Source of the DNA: Anaerolineaceae bacterium
Lineage (GTDB): Bacteria > Chloroflexota > Anaerolineae > Aggregatilineales > Phototrophicaceae
Direction: 5' to 3'
Length of the DNA stretch: 64,000 bases
Assembly (NCBI GenBank): GCA_020634135.1
Contig: JACKCG010000001.1
Location: 558,001 to 622,000 of the forward strand
Below, one piece after another: positions 49,225 through 58,416 of this stretch. Within the stretch, counting starts at the first letter, position 1, and each line of letters opens with the position of its first letter. The position numbers and the translations under genes were made by a program. The notes beneath the pieces are model-generated. The model ran no database searches and was not told the DNA's origin. It was given only the letters and a program-made list of their open reading frames with translations.

Positions 49225-50012
49225 ACAGCATCTGGGAACGTCTGAATACCGGCGTGTACACCAACTCGCTTATACATCTGAAATCCCGTATACGGATGCC
49301 CAAGAATACCATCATGGATTGCCCATGCTCTACCACGGATGGTCTTCCAGGCATCAGGCGGGCGAAACACACGGTCATTCGAAAGCTTGGCGTGTAGTTC
49401 GCCGCCAGGCTGAAACTCCGTGTGAATTCTCTGCATTTCCCGATGTCCTCGCATATAGTTAAATCCGTAACGCTCAAAGATGACTGCATTGTGATACGCC
49501 ATTGGCTCGATCAAAAACATATCATGACCCAGGTTGCTTACAAATTGCTCAAATAGTGGAATCGCATGGCGAAATGAGCGCAGACCGGGCCGAATTTGTC
49601 CAGGTGCCAATCCGTAGTTCATTGCAGCTTCCTCCGCCGCAAGGTTGCGCCCCGCCGTGCCTAGATGTGTTGGGTTGCCATTTGCATCCACATCGATATT
49701 AAAGCGAGGTCCATCGGGGTTATTCATCACAACCAGCAATACCAACAGTTGGTTGTTAAACGTATCCGCCATATTCAGGTACAAGGCCGGGTCACGATCT
49801 GCCGCCTGTCTGTAAACGGAAATTTCCAGCGCCCTACTACCATTGGGACAGCGAAAACGTACAACAGGATAACCGTCAACAGTAAGTGTGTCCGGGTCTA
49901 TCTGGTAGGCGGAATAAATCCAATCAGGAAGCAGTGTGCGGTAAATTGCCAGCTTTCTCTCTTCCGCAAGACGATTTACCTCGCGTATAGAATTCCCCCA
50001 CAGCTCACTCAT
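49218..50012 (-). CDS. Uncharacterised protein between smpB and STAND gene
   Basis: I do not recognise this 264-residue cytosolic protein. The middle has NIDVDANGNPTHLGTAGRN. Near residue 180 is AYHNAVIFERYGFNYMRGH, which resembles the end of a GNAT acetyltransferase fold, but the preceding acetyl-CoA loop is not clear. The tail is rich in aromatic residues. It overlaps smpB by 4 bp (ATGA) and the STAND gene by 7 bp, so all three are probably made together. Confidence 0.75.
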   Translation of the reverse strand: MSELWGNSIREVNRLAEERKLAIYRTLLPDWIYSAYQIDPDTLTVDGYPVVRFRCPNGSRALEISVYRQAADRDPALYLNMADTFNNQLLVLLVVMNNPDGPRFNIDVDANGNPTHLGTAGRNLAAEEAAMNYGLAPGQIRPGLRSFRHAIPLFEQFVSNLGHDMFLIEPMAYHNAVIFERYGFNYMRGHREMQRIHTEFQPGGELHAKLSNDRVFRPPDAWKTIRGRAWAIHDGILGHPYTGFQMYKRVGVHAGIQTFPDAVW

Positions 50013-50479
50013 TGCTGGTGACCCTCTTTCAGCGCTCGGCGTACTTCGCGCTCAGAATCGCGCTTTGCAATGGCCTGGCGCTTATCATATTGCTTTTTAC
50101 CACGCGCCAACGCAATCTCCACTTTTGCACGGCCACGTTCAAGATATAGCATTGTGGGGATAATTGTGTAGCCGCGTTCTCGTGACCGATCAACAATCTG
50201 GTTTATCTCGCGCCGATGCAAGAGCAACTTACGGGGACGCAGCGGGTCATCGTGACCGAAAATGCTGGCATTTTTGTACAACGCGATATGCACACCTATC
50301 AGCCACAACTCACCGCCTCGAACTTCAACATAACTGTCTCTCAGATTGACATTATTGGCACGAATAGATTTTATCTCCGACCCCATTAAGACCAGGCCGG
50401 CTTGATAAGTAGTTTCCAATTCATAGTCATGATAGGCCTTGCGATTTTTGGTGACAACCTTTATTCCGTCTTTACTCAT
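50009..50479 (-). CDS. smpB: SsrA-binding protein SmpB
   Basis: The 156-residue protein is full length. It has NRKAYHDYELETTYQAGLVL, then GSEIKSIRANNVNLRDSYVE, ASIFGHDDPLRPRKLLLHRR, and the C-terminal LARGKKQYDKRQAIAKRD that enters the ribosome decoding site. SmpB works with tmRNA to rescue stalled ribosomes. No tmRNA gene was found in the window. ctpA ends 1 bp before its start, and the unknown 264-residue gene overlaps its end. Confidence 0.97.
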   Translation of the reverse strand: MSKDGIKVVTKNRKAYHDYELETTYQAGLVLMGSEIKSIRANNVNLRDSYVEVRGGELWLIGVHIALYKNASIFGHDDPLRPRKLLLHRREINQIVDRSRERGYTIIPTMLYLERGRAKVEIALARGKKQYDKRQAIAKRDSEREVRRALKEGHQQ

Positions 50480-50480
50480 C

Positions 50481-51674
50481 TTATTCCTGTGCCAACTGGC
50501 TGCTTAACTGGCGAAGTGCCTCGCCTAATTCCACGTCTCGTCCATTAATATCCGGGATTATAGCAATATCCGGTTGTAATCCCACGCCATCTAATTTCTG
50601 ATACTCTGGAGTAAACCACTCCGCGGAAGTGACATGCAAAGAAGATCCATCCGAGAGTCGAAAAATCTGCTGGACAGTTCCCTTGCCAAAGGTCTGTTGT
50701 CCGATCAATATGCCACGCCTGCGATCCTGTATGGCACCCGCAACTAATTCTGCGGCACTGGCAGTGTTGTGATTAATCAGCACTACAAGTGGGAGACTAG
50801 TTATTGCCCCAGGCGAATCAGCTTCCAGCGCCTTCTCAGTCTGATTATTTCGCTCGTAAACTACAACACCTTCGCCTAAGAACTGCCCAGCAACCATAAT
50901 TGACTCATTTAGCAGCCCGCCACTGTTATCCCGCAAGTCCAAAACCAGTCCCTCAACCCCTGCCGTCTCCAATTCGGATATTGCCGCAGCCAACTCATCT
51001 GGGGTACGATTTGTAAATCGAAGCACCTGTAAATAGCCGATGCGTAAATCTTCAGGCACGACACGCCAGGTTACAGATGGAACATTGATAACACCAAAAG
51101 GAACGAAGGTCGTAAATTCATCACCGTCCGGGGATTGGATGACAGTCAGAGTCACTCCGTTTCCATCCTTTACCTCACCACGTAACATTTGATCAACCAG
51201 GTCTGGTTGCATACTAATGTCTACTGGCACCCCATTGATAGCCACCAGCACAGCCCCCGCCATAATACCTTCAGTAACAGCCGGGCTATCATCATAGGGA
51301 TAGACGATCATTTGACCTTGTTCATTACGTTGTATCTGTACTCCAATACCTCCATAAGTACCGGCAAGAACATCTGACTCGCTCTGCGCAACAGGGGGTT
51401 CAATAAAGAATGTGTAATGATCGTCCAATGTCTCCAATACACCCCTAATGGCTCCGTATTCAAGAGCTGAGTGTTCCGGTTGTTCCCGTAAGTAATGTTG
51501 ATCGAGCAGTACCTGAACCTCATTCAGCAAGGGGAATTCAGCTACACCTATTCCCATTACCTGATCTGTGTTGATTAGATCATGGGACAAAAAGCCAAGC
51601 AGAAAAGTCAGCCCCAATATCGTTCCCACAACTGCGCCACTCACAATTGAACGCCAAAATGGATGATTTTTCAT
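50481..51674 (-). CDS. ctpA: Carboxyl-terminal processing protease (S41) with PDZ domain
   Basis: The 397-residue protein has an N-terminal membrane anchor or signal (SIVSGAVVGTILGLTFLLGF). A PDZ domain follows (around GTYGGIGVQIQRNEQGQMIV), then the S41 domain with GLVLDLRDNSGGLLNESI, the catalytic Ser in NHNTASAAELVAGA and Lys in FGKGTVQQ. It degrades or trims exported proteins at their C-termini. It opens the operon with smpB, so a tail-specific protease and the ssrA-tag factor are cotranscribed, although they act on different sides of the membrane. Confidence 0.95.
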   Translation of the reverse strand: MKNHPFWRSIVSGAVVGTILGLTFLLGFLSHDLINTDQVMGIGVAEFPLLNEVQVLLDQHYLREQPEHSALEYGAIRGVLETLDDHYTFFIEPPVAQSESDVLAGTYGGIGVQIQRNEQGQMIVYPYDDSPAVTEGIMAGAVLVAINGVPVDISMQPDLVDQMLRGEVKDGNGVTLTVIQSPDGDEFTTFVPFGVINVPSVTWRVVPEDLRIGYLQVLRFTNRTPDELAAAISELETAGVEGLVLDLRDNSGGLLNESIMVAGQFLGEGVVVYERNNQTEKALEADSPGAITSLPLVVLINHNTASAAELVAGAIQDRRRGILIGQQTFGKGTVQQIFRLSDGSSLHVTSAEWFTPEYQKLDGVGLQPDIAIIPDINGRDVELGEALRQLSSQLAQE

Positions 51675-51788
51675 GGATAGCTTGCGCCCGACCCCATTTA
51701 CATGATTTACTATGAATAATCACTAATTAAGGTGAATTGTAGCACCGCTTATGTATAAACCCAACTCTGATTCTGTCAGGCGGAAACG

Positions 51789-53414
51789 ATGAACACACAA
51801 CGCGAGATACCGCTCATTCTGGTGGCCGACGATGAACCTCACACTACCATTATGCTTGAACGCATCTTTACCAGGGAAAATTACGAAGTAAGGTCGGTTC
51901 ACAATGGTGTAGATGCGCTTGAAACCGCACAAAAGCTAATACCAGATCTTCTCCTCTTGGATATACAGATGCCCTTAATGAATGGCTTTGAAGTGCTAAA
52001 GGCTTTACGGGAAACACCGTCAACCAGCACTCTGCCGACAATCATCATCACCGCACGTGCCCGCCAACCAACAGACGTCGCACATGGGTTAAATCTGGGT
52101 GCCGACGATTACGTCTACAAACCATTTGAGCCTAAAGAACTGCTTGCGCGTGTAAAGAGCAAAATCAAGGCGCACGAGCTTGAAATGGCGCTGCAACGGC
52201 GCACGCGGGAGCTAGAGGCGCTCCTTACCATAAGTGATGAATTCAATCTCTATATCGAAATAGATGATTTGCTGACCCTTGTTCCCGATTTGTCCTTGGC
52301 TTTTCTCCCAGGAGAATCTGCGATGATTTGCCTGTTGGATGAGCAGCAAGCCATAAACTGCTACACCAGACATCGAGCAGGTTCTAAGGTATACCACAAA
52401 CAATTAGTCCCACCTTCTTTTATTGACAAATTTATCTCAAACCCAGTACCCAGCATCTGGGCAAATGAACCCTCCTCTTTGGAAGATTTTGACTACGATT
52501 CTGGCATGATCGTTGCCCTGCCACATGGTGAGAGTCTTCTTGGGTTTTTACTTATTGCTTCGCGCGAATCGCAATACGATGACAAGCATCTACAACTATT
52601 CCAGGGGATTGGGCGGCAGGCAGCGCTGGCGATCCGTAATGCGCAGCTCTATGAAATTCAATCGAATTATGCTTTGCACCTGGAGGATATGGTAAACGAA
52701 CGCACCAAAGAACTTGAATCCGCCCAACAGCTTTTGATACGAGCTGAGAAATTGGCGTCTATCGGACATCTGGCCGCAAGCATCGCCCACGAAATAAACA
52801 ACCCATTGCAGCCTATTAGAATCAACCTGGAGCATATGCTGGAGGACATTCAGGACAACGTACCAATTGATACGCGGGCGGTTGAGACAATTCAGGAGAG
52901 TGTAGAGCGTATCCGCCGTATTGTGAGCCGCTTGCTGGAGTTTACAGGAAAGCGCAATCTGGACAGCAGCGATATTCAACTCTTGAACATTCGCCAGATA
53001 ATAGAAAGTGTTATCGGTCTCAATCGAAAGTTCTTTGAGAAGGAAAACATGCAGATTGCTGCCGATTTAAATGATTTGCCACCGGTGTACGGTAGTAAGG
53101 ATCAACTTGAACAGGTTTTTATGAATATTATCTTAAACGCAAAGGCCGCGATGCAGCAAAATGGCACACTTAGAATTGGGACCTATCTTGACAATGACTA
53201 TGCAATCGCCCAGTTCACAGACAACGGAATCGGCATCCCATCAGAGGAACTCAGTAAGATTTTTGATCCATTTTACTCAACCAAAGCCAGTGGTACCGGG
53301 TTAGGACTTTTCGTGAGCTATGGAATCGTCCAGCAGCACCATGGAGAAATAGAAGTCAGTAGTCAGGTCGGGAAAGGGTCAACCTTTACCGTCCGGCTGC
53401 CGATACATAAGTAG
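51789..53414 (+). CDS. Cytosolic receiver-GAF-like-histidine kinase
   Basis: The 541-residue protein has a receiver domain (8-125) with phosphoacceptor Asp58 (LLLLDIQMPLMNG) and Lys111. A GAF-like sensory region (about 145-290) follows, then a coiled coil, HisKA with His334 (SIAHEINNPLQPI), N box MNIILNAKAAM and G boxes FTDNGIGIP and GTGLGLFVSYGIVQQHHG. No membrane helix is present, so it senses a soluble signal or partner. It is divergent from ctpA across 114 bp and has no response regulator next to it. Confidence 0.95.
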   Translation: MNTQREIPLILVADDEPHTTIMLERIFTRENYEVRSVHNGVDALETAQKLIPDLLLLDIQMPLMNGFEVLKALRETPSTSTLPTIIITARARQPTDVAHGLNLGADDYVYKPFEPKELLARVKSKIKAHELEMALQRRTRELEALLTISDEFNLYIEIDDLLTLVPDLSLAFLPGESAMICLLDEQQAINCYTRHRAGSKVYHKQLVPPSFIDKFISNPVPSIWANEPSSLEDFDYDSGMIVALPHGESLLGFLLIASRESQYDDKHLQLFQGIGRQAALAIRNAQLYEIQSNYALHLEDMVNERTKELESAQQLLIRAEKLASIGHLAASIAHEINNPLQPIRINLEHMLEDIQDNVPIDTRAVETIQESVERIRRIVSRLLEFTGKRNLDSSDIQLLNIRQIIESVIGLNRKFFEKENMQIAADLNDLPPVYGSKDQLEQVFMNIILNAKAAMQQNGTLRIGTYLDNDYAIAQFTDNGIGIPSEELSKIFDPFYSTKASGTGLGLFVSYGIVQQHHGEIEVSSQVGKGSTFTVRLPIHK

Positions 53415-53431
53415 CTCGTCAATGAAACCGA

Positions 53432-54304
53432 TCACTCAATGGGCTGCCAGGCAGCCTGAAAATCGGCTGTTTCCAACTTGCCGCTCGAAAAGTCACTGGC
53501 AAGTTGACGGGATACACCTACTCCCATCCATGCCTCGCCAGTATCGCAATTCTGGACTCGGCTACCTATAGCGTCAAATTCACCGTTTATGGACTCTATG
53601 TTACTTGCCAATGTATCAAGGGCGAGTGGCAAGGTTTGGCGTGCCTGGCGGCGGTCAGACTCGCAGACAGTTACGACTAACATGTTACCGATTGAGGTTG
53701 ATTCCAAAGAGACCGCTTGTTCTGGTAAATTGAAAGCTGCCATTGACGTATAGACAGCCGCATATTCACTTGAGTCCTGCGCAGGAACTGATGTATTCAG
53801 TATCTGGCTTGCCCTTGGAGTCACTCCTGAGGTATCAATAGTACCAGCGGGATTCTGAAGAAGCATAAATATAACAACAACTAACACAACTCCCATTATC
53901 GCCGCCGGAATTAAAATGCTGCGCAACGACCGCCCTGTTACGTTATCTTTGAGATCATTCTCCTCCATACCAGGCAAGCCAGGTAAAGTGGCGGGTAAAT
54001 TTGGCACATCGAAAGGCATCTGTTGATCTGTTCTGGTATCAAGAGCGTCAGTTGGCAGATTGGTCTCAAGTGTCTGCAAAAGTGATTTTGCTTCTGGATA
54101 ATCTTTATCAATACGCAGAACGTTCTGTAATGCGATGTGCGCAGTTTCCGGATCCGTTACGGCATGTGCGTAGAGCCACCAAACATCCGCATCGTTGCGA
54201 TCGGACTCAATTAATGGCTTTAGAAGCTGTTGAGCTTCAGTAAGCCGTTCGGCTTCAATCAGGTCAAATGCCTTCGCCAGCACATATTCCGTTGTATCGC
54301 TCAT
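53432..54304 (-). CDS. TPR protein with one membrane helix
   Basis: The 290-residue protein begins with two TPR units (EAERLTEAQQLLKPLIESDR; AHIALQNVLRIDKDYPEAKS). A linker follows, one transmembrane helix (about 130-150, SILIPAAIMGVVLVVVIFML) and an exported C-terminal domain of about 130 residues with no family I recognise. It converges with the histidine kinase gene and has its own upstream region near tRNA-Leu. Confidence 0.8.
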   Translation of the reverse strand: MSDTTEYVLAKAFDLIEAERLTEAQQLLKPLIESDRNDADVWWLYAHAVTDPETAHIALQNVLRIDKDYPEAKSLLQTLETNLPTDALDTRTDQQMPFDVPNLPATLPGLPGMEENDLKDNVTGRSLRSILIPAAIMGVVLVVVIFMLLQNPAGTIDTSGVTPRASQILNTSVPAQDSSEYAAVYTSMAAFNLPEQAVSLESTSIGNMLVVTVCESDRRQARQTLPLALDTLASNIESINGEFDAIGSRVQNCDTGEAWMGVGVSRQLASDFSSGKLETADFQAAWQPIE

Positions 54305-54430
54305 TTAGCATCCCCATTGGTTTTGTTCCGGAAGTAACAACGTCCCTTGGAACAACATTATTTTAGTATGAGTATAATGCGAAAAGGTTATCAGGGAAAG
54401 GAATTAGTGAAACATCAGCAGAAAGCAAAT

Positions 54431-54452
54431 AGAACCCACTAATGTGAGTTCT
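54431..54452 (-). terminator. Intrinsic terminator after tRNA-Leu
   Basis: AGAACCCAC and GTGAGTTCT pair over nine positions with one G-U, with a 4-base loop. On the minus strand ATTTGCTTTC follows. It starts 8 bp after the tRNA-Leu 3' end. Confidence 0.7.
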
Positions 54453-54460
54453 ATCAGAGT

Positions 54461-54541
54461 GTCCCGGAGAGGACTTGAACCTCCACCCCGCAAGGGACAC
54501 AGCCCTCAACCGTGCGCGTCTGCCTATTCCGCCACCGGGAC
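54461..54541 (-). tRNA. tRNA-Leu (anticodon GAG)
   Basis: The minus strand starts GTCCCGGTGGCGGAAT and ends CTCCGGGAC, with acceptor GTCCCGG/CCGGGAC. Anticodon loop TTGAGGG gives anticodon GAG. The long variable arm (TGTCCCTTGCGGGG) marks a class-II tRNA. CCA is not encoded. Length is 81 bases. Confidence 0.92.
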
Positions 54542-54726
54542 ATATAACACTCTATTCAACGGATATTATACCGCCAGACGGCAGACTGTCAATTCCTTAT
54601 TGCGCTATGACTGTGTATTCTTTTGCACGAAATCCCATAGTAATCCCAACGCGGTTCTGATATGCTAATTTTCTTTCCTTTTCATGACCATGAAGCTGCG
54701 GCTTATGGAAACAAGGGTAAAAGACC

Positions 54727-55749
54727 ATGCGAATCGCTGTTGACGTAATGGGGAGTGACAACTACCCATTGCCAGATATTGAGGGTGCCATACAAGCCGC
54801 CAGAGAGTATGGCGATGAAGTTCTACTGGTTGGCGATCAGTCAACTATAGAAGCCACTTTAAGCAAGTTTGATGTGAATGGCTTGAAATTAACGATCATC
54901 CATGCAGAAGAAGTTGTTACAATGCATGATAAGCCGGGCGCTGTCGGAAAATCGAAGCCAAACTCATCTATGCATGTTGGGATGAATCTGATAAACAGCG
55001 GTGATGCGCAAGCCTTTGTCACAGCCGGCAATACAGGAGCCGCATTGACCATTGCGATGCTCTTTACCCTGCGTCGTATTCCTGGGGTTAAACGCCCCGC
55101 GCTCAGCTCCATTATTAAAGTGCGCGGTCATCAAGTTATTCTCGTGGACATTGGTGCAAACACAGATTCCAAGCCGGAGTGGATGGCGCAATTCGCATTG
55201 ATGGGCGACATCTATGCGCGTAAAGCATTAGGACTTCAAAACCCTCGAATCGCACTACTCTCTAACGGAGAGGAAGAAGAAAAAGGTAACCAGGCAATCC
55301 GAGAAACTCACGAAATCCTTAGCACCTACCCACAGCTGAATTTCGTTGGCAACGTGGAGCCAAAGGAGGTACTGAGCGATCAGGCTGATGTCGTTGTCTC
55401 TGATGGCTTTACGGGCAATATTGTGGTCAAGGCGTTTGAGGCTTTTGGAAATGCGTTATCTGGCTTAATAAGGGAAGAATTGACCCGCGATCCAGTATCA
55501 ATGTTAGGCGGATTGCTGGCAAAACGCGCATTCAATCGTGTTTCTAAGCAAATTGACCCATTTGAAATCGGTGGTGCGCCTCTTTTAGGAGTGAATGGTG
55601 TTGTTATTATAGGTCATGGCCGCTCAAATGCGCGGGCAATCAAAAATGCTATAGGTCAGGCGCGGTTGGCGGTCACTGGCAATATTGTTCAAGCTATTCA
55701 CGATGGTCTAAATGTATCGCAATCAATGCGCGAAGACACAGCAGAGTGA
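54727..55749 (+). CDS. plsX: Phosphate acyltransferase PlsX
   Basis: The 340-residue protein opens MRIAVDVMGSDNYPLPDIEG and has the family blocks FVTAGNTGAALTIAM, LVDIGANTDSKPEWM, FVGNVEPKEVLSDQADVVVS and PLLGVNGVVIIGHGRSNARA. It makes acyl phosphate from acyl-ACP, the first step of phospholipid synthesis in most bacteria. fabF follows 6 bp later. It opens a long + strand gene run, 185 bp beyond tRNA-Leu. Confidence 0.97.
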   Translation: MRIAVDVMGSDNYPLPDIEGAIQAAREYGDEVLLVGDQSTIEATLSKFDVNGLKLTIIHAEEVVTMHDKPGAVGKSKPNSSMHVGMNLINSGDAQAFVTAGNTGAALTIAMLFTLRRIPGVKRPALSSIIKVRGHQVILVDIGANTDSKPEWMAQFALMGDIYARKALGLQNPRIALLSNGEEEEKGNQAIRETHEILSTYPQLNFVGNVEPKEVLSDQADVVVSDGFTGNIVVKAFEAFGNALSGLIREELTRDPVSMLGGLLAKRAFNRVSKQIDPFEIGGAPLLGVNGVVIIGHGRSNARAIKNAIGQARLAVTGNIVQAIHDGLNVSQSMREDTAE

Positions 55750-55755
55750 GGGATT

Positions 55756-57018
55756 ATGGAATTGTTACGTAATGGTCGACCGAGAGTAGTCATTACCGGA
55801 TTGGGTAGTGTCACCGCACTTGGCCCGGTCAAAACATTATGGGATGGTCTGAAATCAGGACAGTCGGGCATCCGCCGCATTGAGACCATTCCCATTGATC
55901 ACGTTCCCGTTCAAATCGGCGGCGAAGTGCGTAATTTTGATCCTACGGAGTATATTGAACCAAAAGAAGCGCGACGGATGGGGAGAGCCTCCCATTTCGC
56001 CATTGCGGCAGCAACAATGGCTCTAGAAGATGCCAATATAACGATTGATGAAGTCGAGGCCGAAGGAGAACGAGTTGGCGTGGTGATTGGTTCATCACTG
56101 GGTGCGCACGAGATGGCCGAGCAGAGCACATTCAAGTACAAAACGGGGGGCTATAACAAGCCCAATCCGCTTTCGCTGATCAATGCGCTTCCCAATATGC
56201 CTGCTCACTATGTGAGCCGCTTTCTGCGCGCCTTAGGGCCGCTTAACGCACCCTCTACAGCCTGTGCCGCCGGAACACAGTCGGTGGGCGAAGCCAGTGA
56301 GTTAATTATGAATGGCCGCTCCGACATGGTGATCACAGGTGGGGTTGAGGCCGTACTGCAGGATTACGCGATTGCAGGATTTGATGCCATGAAGGCGTTG
56401 GCAAATGAGTACAACGCTAATCCGGCTGCCGCAAGTCGGCCATTTGACGCAAATCGTTCTGGGTTTGTGTTCAGCGAGGGCTGCGGCATCGTCATTATTG
56501 AGAGCCTGGCCCACGCCCTGAAACGGGGCGCACGTATATATGCAGAGATTCTCGGCCATGCTTCTTCCTCTGATGCTTATCATGTTGCAGCCCTTGATCC
56601 TGAAGGCAAGGGGGCGATACGTTCAATGACATGGGCGCTGGAATCGGCTCATGTAAACCCAGAGGATATTCAATACATCAACGCACATGGGACGTCTACA
56701 AAAGCCAATGATGCTATGGAGACACTCGCAATCAAGCGTGTTCTTGGTGAACACGCATACAATGTCGCCATTAGTTCTACAAAGAGCATGATGGGCCATG
56801 CTCTGGCTGGCTCTGGCGCGATTGAGATCATTGCTTGTGCGAAAAGCCTGGCAGAAAAGGTTATCCACCCAACGATAAACTACGAAACCCCCGATCCTGA
56901 ATGCGATTTGGATTATGTGCCAAACATAGCGAGAGACTTCAAGAACCTGAAATATATTCTCTCAAATAGCTTCGGCCTGGGTGGGCAAAACGCATCAATT
57001 GTACTCGGAGCAATCTAA
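55756..57018 (+). CDS. fabF: 3-oxoacyl-[acyl-carrier-protein] synthase II
   Basis: The 420-residue condensing enzyme has the Cys-His-His triad: Cys170 in APSTACAAGTQ, His in YINAHGTSTKAND and His in KSMMGHALAGSG. Both thiolase-like halves are complete, ending FGLGGQNASIVLG. It elongates acyl-ACP with malonyl-ACP in fatty acid synthesis. It starts 6 bp after plsX, an arrangement that joins chain elongation with phospholipid entry. A perfect terminator follows. Confidence 0.97.
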   Translation: MELLRNGRPRVVITGLGSVTALGPVKTLWDGLKSGQSGIRRIETIPIDHVPVQIGGEVRNFDPTEYIEPKEARRMGRASHFAIAAATMALEDANITIDEVEAEGERVGVVIGSSLGAHEMAEQSTFKYKTGGYNKPNPLSLINALPNMPAHYVSRFLRALGPLNAPSTACAAGTQSVGEASELIMNGRSDMVITGGVEAVLQDYAIAGFDAMKALANEYNANPAAASRPFDANRSGFVFSEGCGIVIIESLAHALKRGARIYAEILGHASSSDAYHVAALDPEGKGAIRSMTWALESAHVNPEDIQYINAHGTSTKANDAMETLAIKRVLGEHAYNVAISSTKSMMGHALAGSGAIEIIACAKSLAEKVIHPTINYETPDPECDLDYVPNIARDFKNLKYILSNSFGLGGQNASIVLGAI

Positions 57019-57046
57019 GCACCAAACCATTTTCGTGGTTCAAGTT

Positions 57047-57074
57047 AAAACGCACGATGCCATTCGTGCGTTTT
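57047..57074 (+). terminator. Intrinsic terminator after plsX-fabF
   Basis: AAAACGCACGA and TCGTGCGTTTT form a perfect 11-bp stem with a 6-base loop, 28 bp after the fabF stop. The A and T arms make it potentially active on both strands. Confidence 0.88.
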
Positions 57075-57134
57075 GCATTCTAAACCGCCGTGTACTATCA
57101 TTGGAATGATTAGCGGATTGGGGTTGAGGCATTC

Positions 57135-58406
57135 ATGCAGGACAATTTACGCCTAATAGATCAGCTTATCGGCCAGCGAGACACCAAGAAGGCCGAGATG
57201 CTCATCGCAAAAGGTCTGCGAACCACGCTGCATAAGTCGGAAAGGAATGAACTCCTTATCCAACGCGCCAGATTGCGTTTATTGATTGCGCGGCCTGATG
57301 ATTCGCTCATTGATCTGCTAGCAGTCCAGGCTGATGATGAATCCGCTTATCAGGCTTTGCCTGTCCAGGAATTGGTAGCTGATAGCTATCTGGCGCGGTT
57401 TGAACTGGCTAGCGTTGGATTTGCGGATCGCAATGACACGGTTATAGCCGAAAGTATCTATCGAAAAATTCTAGAGCAAGAGCCTGAATACAGTAATGCG
57501 GGTTGGATTTACTATCAGATTGGCCGCGTCCAGATGACCAGCGGTGATACCGAAGCCGCCGTTCAAGCATTTCAGACCGCATTGCTTAATCCTAGTCATG
57601 TACACAACCTGACGGCTTATTGTTACGAGAGATTGGGCTTTATTGCATTCTATGAGCGGCGTATCCTGAGTAAGGCACTCACATTTCTAAACAAATCAGT
57701 AGACACTTATCCTGCCAGTGAAGATCAAAGCTGGCTGATTCAGGTCCATAACTTACGCAGTCGGGTCCTACGAGAAATGCAGGATTTTCAAGCGGCACTT
57801 CAAGCGGCACAAAAAGCCGTAGAAATCGCGAGTACCAGCGGAGTAGAAGGTCGCAAAGGATTATCTGAAGCGCTACTCACTTCCGCAGAGTTAGTTTCAG
57901 TCATGATGGGCCATGAAAAAGAAACGGTATTTTATCTTCAGCGATTCCTGCAAATTGCACGGAAACCACTGGGGGTAGATGTGACGTGGTCCCGGGTATA
58001 CGAAATGTTGGGTAGCGCTTACTTTCGACTCAAGCAGTATCAGGATGCGCTAGTTTCATACCAAAGCTCCTTGCAGTTCAATCCCGATCACCCCTGGGAA
58101 ATTTCGTTACGTTACCAGATTGCTTGCTGCCATTATCACCAGCGGGAATATGAAAAGGTTATCAAGGAGCTTCAACCGCTTATAAGCGCTGTCGAAATCA
58201 GCGACTATCGGGTTTACGATGTCATCGGTAATGCTCGGTTTGCCCTGGGGAATTATGATGAAGCTTTGGAGATGTATCAAGTTGCCTTGCGACTCGTGCC
58301 ACCCAATGCGGATGACAAAGAAAAAATTGAGAAGTATTATGAATTTGCGCAGCACTTAAGCATAAATACTGACCCGAATACTTCCCCACCCATTAACCAA
58401 GGATGA
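57135..58406 (+). CDS. TPR-repeat protein
   Basis: The 423-residue protein has no signal peptide and is built almost wholly of TPR units, for example YYQIGRVQMTSGDTEAAVQA, YEMLGSAYFRLKQYQDALVS and YDVIGNARFALGNYDEALEM. It is likely a cytosolic scaffold with an unknown partner. It starts 60 bp after the fabF terminator and is followed 10 bp later by trmFO. Confidence 0.85.
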   Translation: MQDNLRLIDQLIGQRDTKKAEMLIAKGLRTTLHKSERNELLIQRARLRLLIARPDDSLIDLLAVQADDESAYQALPVQELVADSYLARFELASVGFADRNDTVIAESIYRKILEQEPEYSNAGWIYYQIGRVQMTSGDTEAAVQAFQTALLNPSHVHNLTAYCYERLGFIAFYERRILSKALTFLNKSVDTYPASEDQSWLIQVHNLRSRVLREMQDFQAALQAAQKAVEIASTSGVEGRKGLSEALLTSAELVSVMMGHEKETVFYLQRFLQIARKPLGVDVTWSRVYEMLGSAYFRLKQYQDALVSYQSSLQFNPDHPWEISLRYQIACCHYHQREYEKVIKELQPLISAVEISDYRVYDVIGNARFALGNYDEALEMYQVALRLVPPNADDKEKIEKYYEFAQHLSINTDPNTSPPINQG

Positions 58407-58416
58407 GTCGTTTTTG

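Noticed and set aside
54444..54668. Open frames on the + strand across tRNA-Leu
   Set aside because: They translate the antisense of tRNA-Leu and continue into a promoter region; no family or ribosome site.
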